A stretch of 64,000 nucleotides of DNA, from NCBI RefSeq assembly GCF_024385505.1, contig NZ_JANFLT010000001.1:496001-560000 (forward strand). The letters are read 5' to 3'. Positions 49,770 through 59,661 of the stretch are shown here, piece after piece (within the stretch, counting starts at the first letter, position 1; the number at the start of each line of letters is the position of its first letter). The DNA is from Arthrobacter zhaoxinii (GTDB lineage: Bacteria > Actinomycetota > Actinomycetes > Actinomycetales > Micrococcaceae). The notes below the pieces were generated by a model. It saw only the letters and a program-made list of their open reading frames with translations. It did not search any database and was not told the origin of the DNA. The position numbers were made by a program, and so were the translations under genes.

Positions 49770-51179
49770 ATGCCCATCACACTTTCGGACCTGCTGGCTG
49801 CGGGCGGCCTGGAATTGACGCGTCACGGATCCTCCGAGCTCTCCGATGAGCCCATTCAGTGGGTGGCCGTCACGGAGCTGGAGGATCCCTCCCCTTTCCT
49901 CGGCGGCGGCGAGGTGGTTTTGACCACGGGGCTGCGGCACCGCAGCAGTGCGGCCCAGCACCGCTTTGTACAGAGCGTCAAACGCGCCGGCGCGCTTGGG
50001 ATCGGGTTCGGCACGGGACTCAGCCATGACACGGTGCCGGTTCCCCTGCTGGCCGAGGCGGACCGCTTGGGACTCCCCGTGTTCGAGGTCCCCTACCGCA
50101 CCCCCTTTATGGCCCTGGGGAAGCTTGTTGCGGATTCCCTCTCCGCCGAGCACGTCACCCAGCTCCACCAGCTGCTTTCCGCCCATCAGGTTCTGGCGGA
50201 GGCGCTGCTCAGCGGCAAGGGACTGCCCCGGCTACTAACGGAACTGTCCAGCCTGGTGAAGGCCGACGTCGCCCTGTTCCAATACGGTGCTCCGGTCTTC
50301 GCCACAGCCGAGCCGGATGCCTCCTGGCCGCGGATCCCTATCCCCACCGGAATGCGGGACCGCTGCACGCTGGCCATTGCGGAACCGTCCGTGCAGCCGG
50401 ACATTGTTGCTTATGCGCAAAGCCTGATCGGGGTAGAACTGAGCAACCAGGCGGCACGGCGGGCCAGCAGCAGGAAGGTCACCGGACAACTCCTGGGAGA
50501 CGTGGTGGACGGCCTGCTCTCGGGACGGGACGCAGCTGTGAGGCTTCAGGCAGCCGGCATCAACGCTGACCGGCGGCAGGCCGTGCTTCTGGTGGAGGTG
50601 GCCTCCGGCCAGATCCGTGCGCTGCCTGCACTGCCGCTGCCTGCAGAATTCAGCGGCACGCCCACAGCCATCCATGAAAGCCGCCTCGCCCTGGTGGTTC
50701 CCGCGGCGGTAGCCAGTGGGCTGGCCGGGAAGTTGAGCGACTACCTCTTCGGTGCCGGACTGACGGCAAAGGTGGGGATCGGCGGTTCCTACACTGAACC
50801 CGCGGGACTGCGCTGGAGCTACTTCGAGGCACGGGAAGCACTGCGGAACGGTGCGTCAGTGAACGAACCCGAGCGCTTGAACCTGACCTCCCTCCTGATG
50901 GCCAGCCGTGATGTTCCACTCACCGATCTGGCTGCCGAAGCCCTGGACCCGCTGGTTGCCTTCGACGACCGGCACGGTGCGCACCTGATCCCCACCCTGA
51001 ACGCGTACCTGCTCCTGAACGGATCAGTGGCCGCCGTTGCCGCGGATCTGGGCCTGCACCGCAACACTGTCCGCTACCGGCTGGCGCAGATTGCGGAGCT
51101 CACCGGGTACGACCCGGCGGTCACCGCCGACCGGGTGCACCTCTACTTGGCGCTGAACGTCCGCCGTCTGGGCGGTTAA
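49770..51179 (+). CDS. PucR-family transcriptional regulator of the GABA operon
   Basis: 469 residues. N-terminal PucR domain (about 1-130, ITLSDLLAAGGLELTRHG, LTTGLRHRS, LGLPVFEVPYRTPF); middle GGDEF-like/GAF-like region; C-terminal HTH_30 with LNAYLLLNGSVAAVAADLGL and HRNTVRYRLAQIAELTG. This type commonly senses nitrogen compounds; divergent placement from patD-gabT suggests it activates them, as in other actinobacteria. The 144-bp intergenic space holds AT-rich promoter-like sequence near 49740-49760. Confidence 0.9.
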   Translation: MPITLSDLLAAGGLELTRHGSSELSDEPIQWVAVTELEDPSPFLGGGEVVLTTGLRHRSSAAQHRFVQSVKRAGALGIGFGTGLSHDTVPVPLLAEADRLGLPVFEVPYRTPFMALGKLVADSLSAEHVTQLHQLLSAHQVLAEALLSGKGLPRLLTELSSLVKADVALFQYGAPVFATAEPDASWPRIPIPTGMRDRCTLAIAEPSVQPDIVAYAQSLIGVELSNQAARRASSRKVTGQLLGDVVDGLLSGRDAAVRLQAAGINADRRQAVLLVEVASGQIRALPALPLPAEFSGTPTAIHESRLALVVPAAVASGLAGKLSDYLFGAGLTAKVGIGGSYTEPAGLRWSYFEAREALRNGASVNEPERLNLTSLLMASRDVPLTDLAAEALDPLVAFDDRHGAHLIPTLNAYLLLNGSVAAVAADLGLHRNTVRYRLAQIAELTGYDPAVTADRVHLYLALNVRRLGG

Positions 51180-51188
51180 CCTGTAGGA

Positions 51189-51818
51189 ATGACTACCACC
51201 GCGCAGGCCAGGACCGTCCGCTGGCAGGGTCAGGATGATCCGGACCGCACGGACACTGCAGTGGTGTCTTTCCGGGACCGGGAACTTGCCGCCGCGGGCA
51301 CCTCGATCACCTCCGAATACCGGGCGTCCTGGACCCTGTCCACCACCCCGGGCTGGGTCACCCGCCGGCTGACGGTGGAGGTGAAGGGCAAGGGCTGGTC
51401 GCGAAGCCTGCAGCTCGAACGCAGCACCCAGGGCCGATGGAGCGCCGAGACAACCACGTCCGGCCTCACGGACCTGCCCGCCCCCGGTATCGCAGACCCC
51501 CGCAGCTTGGATGAGGCCCAGGACTGCGACCTTGGCCTGTGCCCGCTCACCAACACCATGCCGATCCTGAGGCTGGACCTGCTGAATGACTCCGCTCCCC
51601 CGGATGAAACAGAGCTGACCATGGCCTGGGTGGAAATGCCCAGCCTGCGGGTGCTCCCCGGAAAACAGGTCTACTCGCAGGTTCGGGCCTATTCGGCGGA
51701 CCCGGGCCACGCCGTCGTCCTCTACAGCTCGGCCAACCGCGGGTTCACCGCCGAACTCACCGTTGATGCCGACGGCACCGTCATCGACTATCCCGGGTTG
51801 GCAACGCGCCTGCCGTAG
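51189..51818 (+). CDS. Putative glycolipid-binding domain protein (DUF1089-like)
   Basis: 209 residues. Beta-rich; VRWQGQDDPDRTDTAVV at the N-terminus and the conserved core DCDLGLCPLTNTMPILRL, followed by MAWVEMPSLRVLPGKQVYS, match the PF06475-type glycolipid-binding family. No signal peptide. Located 9 bp downstream of the PucR gene, so it may be co-transcribed; its role in that context is unknown. Confidence 0.8.
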   Translation: MTTTAQARTVRWQGQDDPDRTDTAVVSFRDRELAAAGTSITSEYRASWTLSTTPGWVTRRLTVEVKGKGWSRSLQLERSTQGRWSAETTTSGLTDLPAPGIADPRSLDEAQDCDLGLCPLTNTMPILRLDLLNDSAPPDETELTMAWVEMPSLRVLPGKQVYSQVRAYSADPGHAVVLYSSANRGFTAELTVDADGTVIDYPGLATRLP

Positions 51819-51895
51819 GTCCGCCGGCGTCCGGACCGGGTCCGTGACCCGGCTAGGATTGGAATACATCCACTCACCGCACGCTTGGAGACCTC

Positions 51896-52324
51896 ATGAG
51901 TGAAATTTTCCTGGATCGATTCCGCGCCCTGGTCCCCAAGTATCTTGAGGACAACTGGCGGGAGGAAGACGGCATCCCCGAGCGGGAGCTGGACTCCATG
52001 CTGGCCGCCCACGATTTCACCATCCCGCTGGTGCTGCGCGAGTTCTACCTTGCCGTCGGCGGCTGCGAAGACCTCATGGAGGCCTTCCACTTCTTCTGGG
52101 ATCCGGACGAGCTCGAGATCGAAGACGGCTACCTGCTGTTCCTCGAAGACGAGGACGAGAAGTTTGTCTGGGGCATCCGTGCGGACCAGCTGGACGTTCC
52201 GGATCCCATTGTCTGGCGGCGCAACAACGCCCGCGGTGACTGGCAGAGCGAGGAAGGCACGCTGAGCGAGTACGTCCTGGACATGTTCGAGTGGATTTTC
52301 GAAGAGGATGAGGACGAGGACTGA
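51896..52324 (+). CDS. SMI1/KNR4-like (SUKH) protein
   Basis: 142 residues, very acidic (ends IFEEDEDED). The pattern LDSMLAAHDFTIPLVLREFY with AVGGCEDL and LLFLEDEDEKFVWGIR fits the SUKH/SMI1-KNR4 superfamily, whose bacterial members include immunity proteins to nuclease toxins but also housekeeping proteins. No toxin gene lies next to it, so an immunity role is not supported. The start has TTGGAGACC upstream. Confidence 0.75.
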   Translation: MSEIFLDRFRALVPKYLEDNWREEDGIPERELDSMLAAHDFTIPLVLREFYLAVGGCEDLMEAFHFFWDPDELEIEDGYLLFLEDEDEKFVWGIRADQLDVPDPIVWRRNNARGDWQSEEGTLSEYVLDMFEWIFEEDEDED

Positions 52325-52331
52325 GCCTTCA

Positions 52332-52838
52332 ATGAGGGACGTTTTCCGCGCAGAAACCTGGCAGAGCCATGCACCCGAGGGCTATGAGTGCCCGTTCTGC
52401 GACCTGGCCTCCGGCGAGCTCCGGTATCCCGGCAATCTGTGCGAGCCCGGCGACCTGATCTACTCCGACGACCTGGTCCTTGCGTTCATCGCTTCCCACG
52501 GCTTCGACCCGGAGCCGGGACATGTTCTCGTCACGCCTCGGGAGCACTACGAGCTGCTCTATGAACTGCCCGACGACGTCGCGGCGCGGATCATGCTGGT
52601 AACCCGGGACATGGCGGTGGCCATCAAGAAAGCGTGGAACCCCGACGGCGTCACCACCCGCCAGCACAACGAGCCTGCCGGCAGCCAGCACGTCTGGCAC
52701 TACCACCAGCATGTACTCCCCCGCTGGACCGACGACGGTCTGTACTTCACGCCGAAACGGCCCATCGTGCCGCCCGCTGTACGTGCCCGCAAGGCCGCAG
52801 AGCTGCGCGCCGCCCTGGAGACGGCCAACCAGCACTGA
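52332..52838 (+). CDS. HIT-domain hydrolase
   Basis: 168 residues from the ATG at 52332 (52308 is an alternative inside the previous gene). The histidine triad HYHQHVLP with the preceding QHNEPAGSQHVW marks the HIT family; zinc-like Cys pair CPFCDLASGE near the N-terminus. These enzymes hydrolyse nucleotide conjugates such as adenosine phosphoramidates or diadenosine polyphosphates. It is 7 bp after the SUKH gene. Confidence 0.9.
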   Translation: MRDVFRAETWQSHAPEGYECPFCDLASGELRYPGNLCEPGDLIYSDDLVLAFIASHGFDPEPGHVLVTPREHYELLYELPDDVAARIMLVTRDMAVAIKKAWNPDGVTTRQHNEPAGSQHVWHYHQHVLPRWTDDGLYFTPKRPIVPPAVRARKAAELRAALETANQH

Positions 52839-52873
52839 TCCGCCGGACCGGAAGGTCTGGGCCCGGGCTGATC

Positions 52874-52943
52874 CGGTCCACAGGCCCGAGGGCCGTCAGG
52901 CCGAGACACGGTCCACAGGCCCGAGGGCCGTCAGGCCGGGACA
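52874..52943. repeat. 35-bp direct repeat
   Basis: Two adjacent copies, 52874-52908 and 52909-52943, differing at one base, each starting cggtccacaggcccg. They fill much of the 200-bp gap between the HIT and polyprenyl synthase stops; no gene is visible there. Confidence 0.85.
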
Positions 52944-53038
52944 CGGCCCCAGGGCCCCGTCCCGAGACCGCTCCCCCGCACGCGGCCAGCGGCACGCGGC
53001 CAGCGACCACCGACCGGCCGGGCACCCGGCAGTAGCCG

Positions 53039-54094
53039 CTAGACCTCGCGGTTGACGACTGCCCGGGCAAAGGCGGCCAGGGCTTCCTTCACCACGGAGT
53101 CCGGCAGCGGCGCCAGGGCGGCAACTGCATCTTCGGACCAGCTGCGGGCCACTTCCCAGGACTGCTCAGTCACCGGGCTGCTGCGCAGCGCTTCTACGGC
53201 TTCGGCCAGGGCCTCGTCAGAGCTGAGGTCCCTTTCCACCAGCTCCAGTACGGCAGCGGCGTCGCTGTCCCCGCCGGCAGCAGCACGACGGAGCAGCAGC
53301 ACGGGCAGGGTGGGAACGCCTTCACGCAGATCGGTGCCGGGAGTTTTCCCGGACTTGACCTGCACCCCGGTGACGTCGATGACGTCGTCGGCCAGCTGGA
53401 AGGCGATACCCACCTTCTCGCCGTATTCGACCATGATGTCAATGACATCCTGGCCGGCTCCGGAGAACAGTGCACCGAACTGGCCGGAAGCGGCAATCAG
53501 GGAACCTGTCTTGTCCGCAATGACGGAGAGGTAGTGTTCCAGCGGATCCTGGCCCTCGGCAGGGCCGACGGTTTCATGCAGCTGGCCCAGGCACAGCCGC
53601 TCGAACGTGTGGGCCTGGATAGCCAGGGCCGGACCGCCCAGAGCGGAAACCAGACTGGAAGCGCGCGCAAAGATGAGGTCGCCGGTAAGCACGGCCACCG
53701 AATTGCCCCAGATTTCATGTGCTGTAGGTGCGCCGCGGCGGTACGGTGCTTCGTCCATCACGTCGTCGTGGTAGAGCGTGGCTAAATGCGTCAACTCAAC
53801 AACCACGGCCGACTGGATGACCTTGTCGGGCGCATCCTCTGCACCGAGATGGGACGCCAGCAGCGTCAGGAGCGGACGGATCCGCTTGCCGCCGGCCTCC
53901 ACGAGGTGCCGGGAGGTGGTGTCGGCGAAAGGATCGGAGTTCGCGACGGCTTCACGCAGCCGCACTTCCACCTGCTCCAGGGATGCGGCCATCGAAGGGC
54001 CGAGCCTCGGGTCCTCCGCCAGCAGGGCGAACCCCGGCGGCAGGGCGGAAGTGCTCGGCGCGGTCTCCGGGCTGGTATTGGTGGATTCAGTCAC
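53039..54094 (-). CDS. Polyprenyl diphosphate synthase for menaquinone side chain
   Basis: 351 residues. First aspartate motif YHDDVMDEAPYRRG and second FQLADDVIDVTG, with GGKRIRPLLTLL. The Ala at the chain-length position before the first motif is not small-product-like, which fits a long-chain product. Position beside menJ and menG indicates it makes the menaquinone tail (probably nonaprenyl in Micrococcaceae, by analogy). Last gene of the leftward menG-menJ group. Confidence 0.9.
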   Translation of the reverse strand: MTESTNTSPETAPSTSALPPGFALLAEDPRLGPSMAASLEQVEVRLREAVANSDPFADTTSRHLVEAGGKRIRPLLTLLASHLGAEDAPDKVIQSAVVVELTHLATLYHDDVMDEAPYRRGAPTAHEIWGNSVAVLTGDLIFARASSLVSALGGPALAIQAHTFERLCLGQLHETVGPAEGQDPLEHYLSVIADKTGSLIAASGQFGALFSGAGQDVIDIMVEYGEKVGIAFQLADDVIDVTGVQVKSGKTPGTDLREGVPTLPVLLLRRAAAGGDSDAAAVLELVERDLSSDEALAEAVEALRSSPVTEQSWEVARSWSEDAVAALAPLPDSVVKEALAAFARAVVNREV

Positions 54095-54146
54095 TGTTCA
54101 AGACTCACTATTTGTCGGAACGGGTGGACACAACAGGCATTGAACG

Positions 54147-55475
54147 TCACGGGTGCTGCACGGGCTGCCGGGAAGTTGCCGGCGTTCCCTGGTTGCTTGC
54201 CGCCGGGACCAGCATTTCCAGTAAGGCAATCACTCTATCCTCTATGCCCTTGGAGCTGCGGTCCGTGAGGTTGGCGAGCATCCGCACCACAAACCGCATC
54301 AGCACGGGAATCGGCATTCCTGTGCGCAGGGCCAGTTTCATGACGGCTGGCCGGCCGATCATGGCGGCGAAGATACGGCCGAGGGTGAAGTGACTTCCCC
54401 ACTCTTCCCGCACGTGTCCGGCGTAGCCGCGCAGTTCGACGTCGAACGCTGCACGCGAGGTCAGTAGGCCGGGGACGAGCGCAGCGCCCTGCCCCTCGAT
54501 GATGTGTTCGGCGGCAAACCGGGCCGACTCCATGGCATAGGAGATGCCTTCGCCGTTGAACGGGCTGACCATTCCGCCTGCATCGCCGAGCAGAAGCAGT
54601 CCCGGGGAGTAATGCGGGGTGCGGTTGAAGCCCATCGGCAGCGCTGCGCCGCGGATCTCGCCGACCTGGTTTTCCGGGGTGAAGCCCCACTCCGCAGGCA
54701 TGCCGGCAGTCCAGTCGCGCAGGACCTTGCGGTAGTCCAGCTTCCCGAATTCCTTGGAAGAGTTCAGGATGCCCAGGCCTACATTGGAGGTTCCGTCTCC
54801 CACACCGAAGACCCAGCCGTAGCCGGGCAGCGGGTTGCCGGAGGCGTCGGGCAGCTCAAGCCAGCCTTCCATCCAGTCGTCATTGGTGCGCGGGCTCTCG
54901 AAATAGGTGCGCACAGCCACGCCCATGGGCCGGTCATCGCGCTTTTCGATGCCCAGGCTCAAGGCGGTACGGCTCGAGTTCCCGTCGGCGGCCAGAACGA
55001 CGTCGGCAAAGAACTCGCGCCGTTCACCGGTGCGCCTGCCGTTCTCGTCCAGGATGTTGGCGACGGCGCCCTCGACCCGTCCGTCCTCGCCGCGGATGGC
55101 GGAGACCACGGTGTGCCGCTCGAGGATCTTCGCTCCGGCGGCCTGCGCGTGGCGGGCCAGGGCCTCGTCGAAACCGAGGCGCGTGCGGATCAGGCCGTAG
55201 TCGGGGAAATCCGAGAGCACCGGCCACGGCAGCTCGAGTGTGCGGCCGCCGGCGATCAGGCGCAGGCCCTTGTTCCGGCGCCAGCCTTCGGCTTCATCGT
55301 GCGGCAAACCGAGGTACTGGATTTCACGCACGGCACGCGGCGTCAGGCCGTCGCCGCAGACCTTCTCCCGCGGGAAGGCGGTCTTCTCAAGAACGGTGAC
55401 GTCCACCCCTGCGGAGGCGAGGTAGTACGCGGCGGTGGAACCGGCGGGACCGGCACCGACAATAAGGACCTTCAC
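54147..55475 (-). CDS. menJ: Menaquinone side-chain reductase, geranylgeranyl-reductase family
   Basis: 442 residues from a GTG overlapping the menG stop (GTGA); the longer frame overlaps menG. FAD-binding [19 protein letters not shown], the family motifs [10 protein letters not shown] and [20 protein letters not shown] are clear. In mycobacteria MenJ saturates one isoprene unit to give MQ-9(II-H2), the form also typical of Arthrobacter. The coupled start ties it to MenG. Confidence 0.92.
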   Translation of the reverse strand: MKVLIVGAGPAGSTAAYYLASAGVDVTVLEKTAFPREKVCGDGLTPRAVREIQYLGLPHDEAEGWRRNKGLRLIAGGRTLELPWPVLSDFPDYGLIRTRLGFDEALARHAQAAGAKILERHTVVSAIRGEDGRVEGAVANILDENGRRTGERREFFADVVLAADGNSSRTALSLGIEKRDDRPMGVAVRTYFESPRTNDDWMEGWLELPDASGNPLPGYGWVFGVGDGTSNVGLGILNSSKEFGKLDYRKVLRDWTAGMPAEWGFTPENQVGEIRGAALPMGFNRTPHYSPGLLLLGDAGGMVSPFNGEGISYAMESARFAAEHIIEGQGAALVPGLLTSRAAFDVELRGYAGHVREEWGSHFTLGRIFAAMIGRPAVMKLALRTGMPIPVLMRFVVRMLANLTDRSSKGIEDRVIALLEMLVPAASNQGTPATSRQPVQHP

Positions 55476-56182
55476 TTTGCCGGATGTCCTCCGGGCTTGA
55501 CGGCGCGGTGTACGGCCACGATGCCGCCGGTGAGGTTGCGGTAGGCAACATCCTCCCAGCCGGTTTCGGCGATCCAGGCAGCCAGGCCGTCCTGGTTCGG
55601 CCAGGCGCGGATGGATTCCGCCAGGTACACATATGCATCGGGGTTGGAGGCAACCTTGCGGGCGATCGACGGCAGTGCACGCATCAGGTATTCGGTGTAC
55701 ATGGTGCGCCACACCGGAACCACCGGCGAGGAGAATTCTGCAATGACAAGGCGTCCGCCGGGCTTGGTGACCCGGAGCATTTCCGCCAGGGCCTTCTTGG
55801 GCTCGTTGACGTTGCGCAGGCCGAAGGAGATGGTGGAGGCGTCGAAGGAGTTGTCCTCGAACGGCAGGTTGGTGGCATCGCCGGCGACGAAGTCGATGTC
55901 CGGGCGGCGCCGCTTGCCTACCTTGAGCATGCCGAGCGAGAAGTCGCAGGCAACGACGTCGATCCCGGCGTCGGCGTAGGGCTCGCTTGAGGTGCCGGTG
56001 CCGGCGGCAAGGTCCAGGACCCGCTGGCCGGGCACGGCTCCGACGGCGTCCACCACAATGCGGCGCCAGCGGCGTGTCTGCCCGAGGGACAGCACGTCGT
56101 TTACGACGTCGTATTTAGGTGCCACATCATCAAACATGGCAGCAACTTCATCCGGGCGTTTTTCCAACGATGCGCGGTTCAC
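55472..56182 (-). CDS. menG: Demethylmenaquinone methyltransferase
   Basis: 236 residues, class I SAM methyltransferase of the UbiE/MenG family. Signatures [29 protein letters not shown] and the C-terminal [15 protein letters not shown]. It methylates demethylmenaquinone as the last common step. Divergent from menF with 119 bp between starts. Confidence 0.95.
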   Translation of the reverse strand: MNRASLEKRPDEVAAMFDDVAPKYDVVNDVLSLGQTRRWRRIVVDAVGAVPGQRVLDLAAGTGTSSEPYADAGIDVVACDFSLGMLKVGKRRRPDIDFVAGDATNLPFEDNSFDASTISFGLRNVNEPKKALAEMLRVTKPGGRLVIAEFSSPVVPVWRTMYTEYLMRALPSIARKVASNPDAYVYLAESIRAWPNQDGLAAWIAETGWEDVAYRNLTGGIVAVHRAVKPGGHPAK

Positions 56183-56301
56183 TCTGTCATTGTCTCAAAC
56201 AATAGGAGGGCCGCCGAACAGGCCGCCGCGCTGTCTTGTTCCTCTCAGCCGGGGGCCCCGATATCCGGCGTGCACCGGCGGCGGAGTACTGTGGAACCAC
56301 T

Positions 56302-57651
56302 ATGACCACCCTGCGTTCTGTGACCGTGCCCGTCGGTGAGCTTTCCGCCACCATTGGTCTTCTGGAGTTTCTGGTACTTGACGAGCAGCTCTGCTGGATC
56401 CGGCGCCAGGAGGGACTCGTAGGGTTCGGCGAAGCCGCCCGCTTCACCTCCAGCGGCCCTGACCGGTTTGCCCGGGCGCAGGATTGGTGGCGGTCCCTCC
56501 TGGCGCAGGCCGAGGTCGACGACCCTTTGGCAGCCCCCGGCACCGGCATCGTCGCCTTCGGGTCCTTTGCCTTCTCCAAGCGCTCCCCCTTCGAATCCCG
56601 CCTGGTGGTTCCGGAAATCGTCGTCGGCCTGCGGAACGGGGCAGGCTGGGTGACGTACACGACGACGGATCCCGCGGCGAAACTCAACGCCGAGACGGCA
56701 AAGGCTGCACTTGCCCGCTATCTGGAGGATCTGCCGCACTACCGCGAAAGCGACCCGGCGGACCATGTCCTGCCCGGCATGCTGAGCGAGGCGGAATGGA
56801 AAAACGCCGTGGCACGCTCGGTGGCGCACGTCGCCGCCGGTGACCTCAGCAAGATTGTCCTGGCCCGCGATATTGCCGTGAAGCTGGCCAGCCCCCTGGT
56901 GGCTTCGCAGGTGCTCCGCGAACTGGCCGTGCGTTACCGGGACTGCTGGACCTACTCCGTGGACGGATTGATCGGCTCCACGCCGGAGATGCTGATCCGG
57001 GTGCAGGACGGCACGGCGCAGGCACGCGTGCTGGCCGGCACCCTGGACCGCGCCACCGCCCCCGTCGATGATCCCGACTATGCCCAGCGGGTGCTTGCCG
57101 GCTCCGCCAAGCAGCAGCACGAGCACCAGATCGCGATCGATTCCCTCACCCGGTCCCTGGAACCCTTCACCTCCTCGATGACCTCCCACACCGAACCGTT
57201 TGTCCTCGAACTGCCCAACGTCTGGCACCTGGCCTCCGACGTCACGGCCGAACTCGCTCCGGATCACAACGGACTGGTTCCCACGCCGCTGACTCTGGTC
57301 GAGGCGCTGCACCCCACTGCCGCCGTCTGCGGGTTCCCCACCAGCGTGGCCGGCGAACTGATTAGTGAACTTGAACACATGGACCGCGGTCCGTACGCGG
57401 GACCGGTGGGCTGGATGGATGCCGCCGGAAACGGCGAATGGGGCATCGCCCTGCGCGGCGCCGTGATCGAAAGCCCCACCGACGTCCGGCTTTATGCAGG
57501 CTGCGGCATTGTTGCCGGCTCCAATCCTGCGGCGGAACTAGAGGAAACCTGGAGCAAGTTCCGGCCAATGCTCGAGGCCCTCGGCCTGGACCGGCCGGGT
57601 GCCGCTCCGCTGCGCAGCCCCGATTTCGCATCCTCACCCGCGGGCTCCTGA
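56302..57651 (+). CDS. menF: Isochorismate synthase
   Basis: 449 residues from the ATG at 56302 (frame open to 56236). Chorismate-binding domain with VARSVAHVAAGDLSKIVLAR, GSTPEMLIRV, LHPTAAVCGFPTSVA, and WGIALRGAVIE with AGCGIVAGSNP. Converts chorismate to isochorismate, the entry step to menaquinone in this genome, since MenD lies 4 kb away. Divergent from menG. Confidence 0.93.
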   Translation: MTTLRSVTVPVGELSATIGLLEFLVLDEQLCWIRRQEGLVGFGEAARFTSSGPDRFARAQDWWRSLLAQAEVDDPLAAPGTGIVAFGSFAFSKRSPFESRLVVPEIVVGLRNGAGWVTYTTTDPAAKLNAETAKAALARYLEDLPHYRESDPADHVLPGMLSEAEWKNAVARSVAHVAAGDLSKIVLARDIAVKLASPLVASQVLRELAVRYRDCWTYSVDGLIGSTPEMLIRVQDGTAQARVLAGTLDRATAPVDDPDYAQRVLAGSAKQQHEHQIAIDSLTRSLEPFTSSMTSHTEPFVLELPNVWHLASDVTAELAPDHNGLVPTPLTLVEALHPTAAVCGFPTSVAGELISELEHMDRGPYAGPVGWMDAAGNGEWGIALRGAVIESPTDVRLYAGCGIVAGSNPAAELEETWSKFRPMLEALGLDRPGAAPLRSPDFASSPAGS

Positions 57652-57705
57652 CCCGCACCGGCACTGCTCCGGACACCCCGCGAGACCGACTGCATAGCCA
57701 TATGG

Positions 57706-57735
57706 TTTCTTGCATAAAATTACAGTGGGTAGAAT
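57706..57735 (+). promoter_or_regulatory. Promoter of the ABC importer
   Basis: TTTCTT (57706-57711), 18-bp spacer and TAGAAT (57730-57735), in an AT-rich island between menF and the first binding protein. Long leader of about 110 bp to the ATG. Confidence 0.6.
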
Positions 57736-57846
57736 AGAAACTCGGAAGTCGTCTCCGGGCGCTTCCGCGCGACGCCGCTTTGGAGACGGTTCGGTTTCCG
57801 CCTGCGGCCCAATCCATTCCTGCCACAAAAAGGTCCTGAAATCGTC

Positions 57847-58626
57847 ATGCCGCACAAAGCCCGCACCACCATTGCCGCCCTGCTTGCCATCTCGGCACTG
57901 TCCCTGACCGCTTGCGGCGGTGGAAGCGACAGTGATGAATCCGGCCTCTCCATGGTCAACGAGGGCACCCTTACGGTCTGCTCCAACGTTCCTTTCAAGC
58001 CGTTTGAATACGTGGTGGACGGTGAGTTCACCGGTTTCGACATCGAGCTCACCCGCGAAATCGCCAAGGGCATGGGCCTGGAGCATGAGGTGCAGAACGT
58101 CGGATTCGACGGCCTGCAGAGCGGAACCGTACTGGCTGCCCGCCAGTGCGACCTGATTGCCGCAGCCATGTCCATCACCGACGCCCGTGCCGAGAAGCTG
58201 GCATTTTCGGACCCGTACTATGACTCGCCGCAGACCCTTCTGGTTCCCGCCGATTCCTCAGTCGCCTCCCTGGCAGATCTGGCGGGCAAGAAGGTAGGGG
58301 TCCAGCAGGGCACCACCGGCGAGAGCTATGCACGGGAAAATGCCGCCGATGCAGAGATCATGTCCTTCCAGACCGATGCGGAGCTGTTCCAGGGACTGCA
58401 GGCCGGAAACATTGATGCGGTTCTGCAGGATCACGCGGTGAACCAGGACCACACCGAGGACGGCAAATTTCGGATTGCCGCCAGCTTCGAGACGGGCGAG
58501 TCCTACGGCTTGGCCATGAAGAAGGACGGCAGCGAGGAACTCGTTGCCGAGGTGAATAAACAGCTTGCTGATCTGCGGGAGAATGGGAAGTACCAGGAGC
58601 TTCATGACCGGTTCTTCACGAAGTAG
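57847..58626 (+). CDS. Polar amino acid ABC transporter substrate-binding lipoprotein 1
   Basis: 259 residues. Lipoprotein signal with lipobox LTAC (Cys23). SBP family 3 core: LTVCSNVPFKPFEYV, FTGFDIELTREIAKGMGL, and LAFSDPYYDSPQTLLVPA. These proteins bind basic or polar amino acids and deliver them to the permease. It is closely related to the next gene. Substrate cannot be told from sequence; Glu/Asp/Gln/His types all look like this. Confidence 0.9.
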   Translation: MPHKARTTIAALLAISALSLTACGGGSDSDESGLSMVNEGTLTVCSNVPFKPFEYVVDGEFTGFDIELTREIAKGMGLEHEVQNVGFDGLQSGTVLAARQCDLIAAAMSITDARAEKLAFSDPYYDSPQTLLVPADSSVASLADLAGKKVGVQQGTTGESYARENAADAEIMSFQTDAELFQGLQAGNIDAVLQDHAVNQDHTEDGKFRIAASFETGESYGLAMKKDGSEELVAEVNKQLADLRENGKYQELHDRFFTK

Positions 58627-58800
58627 CCACGCCGCACACCGGGTGCCGGGTGCCGGGCACGGCACGTCACGGGGCTTCTGTCCTGCTGCTAACAGTGGCG
58701 GACACGTTACCGAATATGGACTACGTACGCTCTAGACTGCATCCCAATACCCAGCTACGGGTGAGACTGCTCACTCCGTCCGACGTAAGGTTGTAAACCA

Positions 58801-59589
58801 ATGCCGCACAAAGCCCGCACCGCCGCCTTCACCTTTTTGGCCATCGGTGCCCTTTCGCTGACCGCCTGCGGTGGTGACGACGCCGGAGCCTCCGACGACG
58901 CTGCCAACGGATACAATCTGGTCTCCGAGGGCACGCTGACGGTCTGCTCGGACATCCCGTACGTACCGTTCGAGTATGAAGAGAACGGCGAGTACACCGG
59001 GTTCGACATGGATCTGGTCAAGGAGATCGCGGCGGGTCTCGACCTTGAACTGGCAGTCCAGGACGCCGGATTCGAAGGAATTGCCAGCGGCACCGTGCTC
59101 GCGGCCGGACAGTGCGACCTTGAAGCCAGCGCCATCACCATCACCCCGGAACGTGAAGAGGCCATGGGCTTCGCCGATCCGTACTACGACTCGCTGCAGT
59201 CGCTGCTGGTCCCGGTCGGCTCGGACATCAAGAGCATTGATGATCTGGAGGGCAAGAAGCTCGGCGTCCAGGGAAACACCACCGGTGAGTCGTACGCCCG
59301 TGAGAATGCTCCCGGCGCGGAAATCGTGGCTTTCCCGAGCGACGGCGAACTGTTCCCGGCTATCCAGTCCGGTAACGTCGATGCTGTGCTCCAGGACCTG
59401 CCGGTGAACATTGGACACACGGAGGATGGAGACTTCACCATCGCCGAAGAGTATGAGACGGATGAGTCCTACGGCTTCGCCATGGACAAGGACAACACCG
59501 AGCTCATCTCCGCCGTTAACGAGCAGCTCACTGAGCTGCGGGACAACGGCAAATACCAGGAGATTTACGACAAGTACTTCACCGAATAA
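58801..59589 (+). CDS. Polar amino acid ABC transporter substrate-binding lipoprotein 2
   Basis: 262 residues, paralogue of the preceding gene: same lipobox position (LTAC, Cys23), same MPHKART opening, LTVCSDIPYVPFEYE, TGFDMDLVKEIAAGLDL and MGFADPYYDSLQSLLVP. The 5' coding ends are almost identical in DNA, while the bodies diverge, which points to an old duplication with a shared signal or gene conversion. Both would serve the single permease downstream. A 174-bp spacer separates the two. Confidence 0.9.
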   Translation: MPHKARTAAFTFLAIGALSLTACGGDDAGASDDAANGYNLVSEGTLTVCSDIPYVPFEYEENGEYTGFDMDLVKEIAAGLDLELAVQDAGFEGIASGTVLAAGQCDLEASAITITPEREEAMGFADPYYDSLQSLLVPVGSDIKSIDDLEGKKLGVQGNTTGESYARENAPGAEIVAFPSDGELFPAIQSGNVDAVLQDLPVNIGHTEDGDFTIAEEYETDESYGFAMDKDNTELISAVNEQLTELRDNGKYQEIYDKYFTE

Positions 59590-59661
59590 CGCCTAGACCA
59601 CTGAGTCGTCCCGGGCCGGGTGCCCGGGACGGCCCCTTTTCTTCCCCGGAAGGCCCCCATT

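Noticed and set aside
51896-52838. Toxin-immunity locus formed by the SUKH and HIT genes
   Set aside because: The HIT protein is a normal housekeeping hydrolase and no toxin domain is found on either side.
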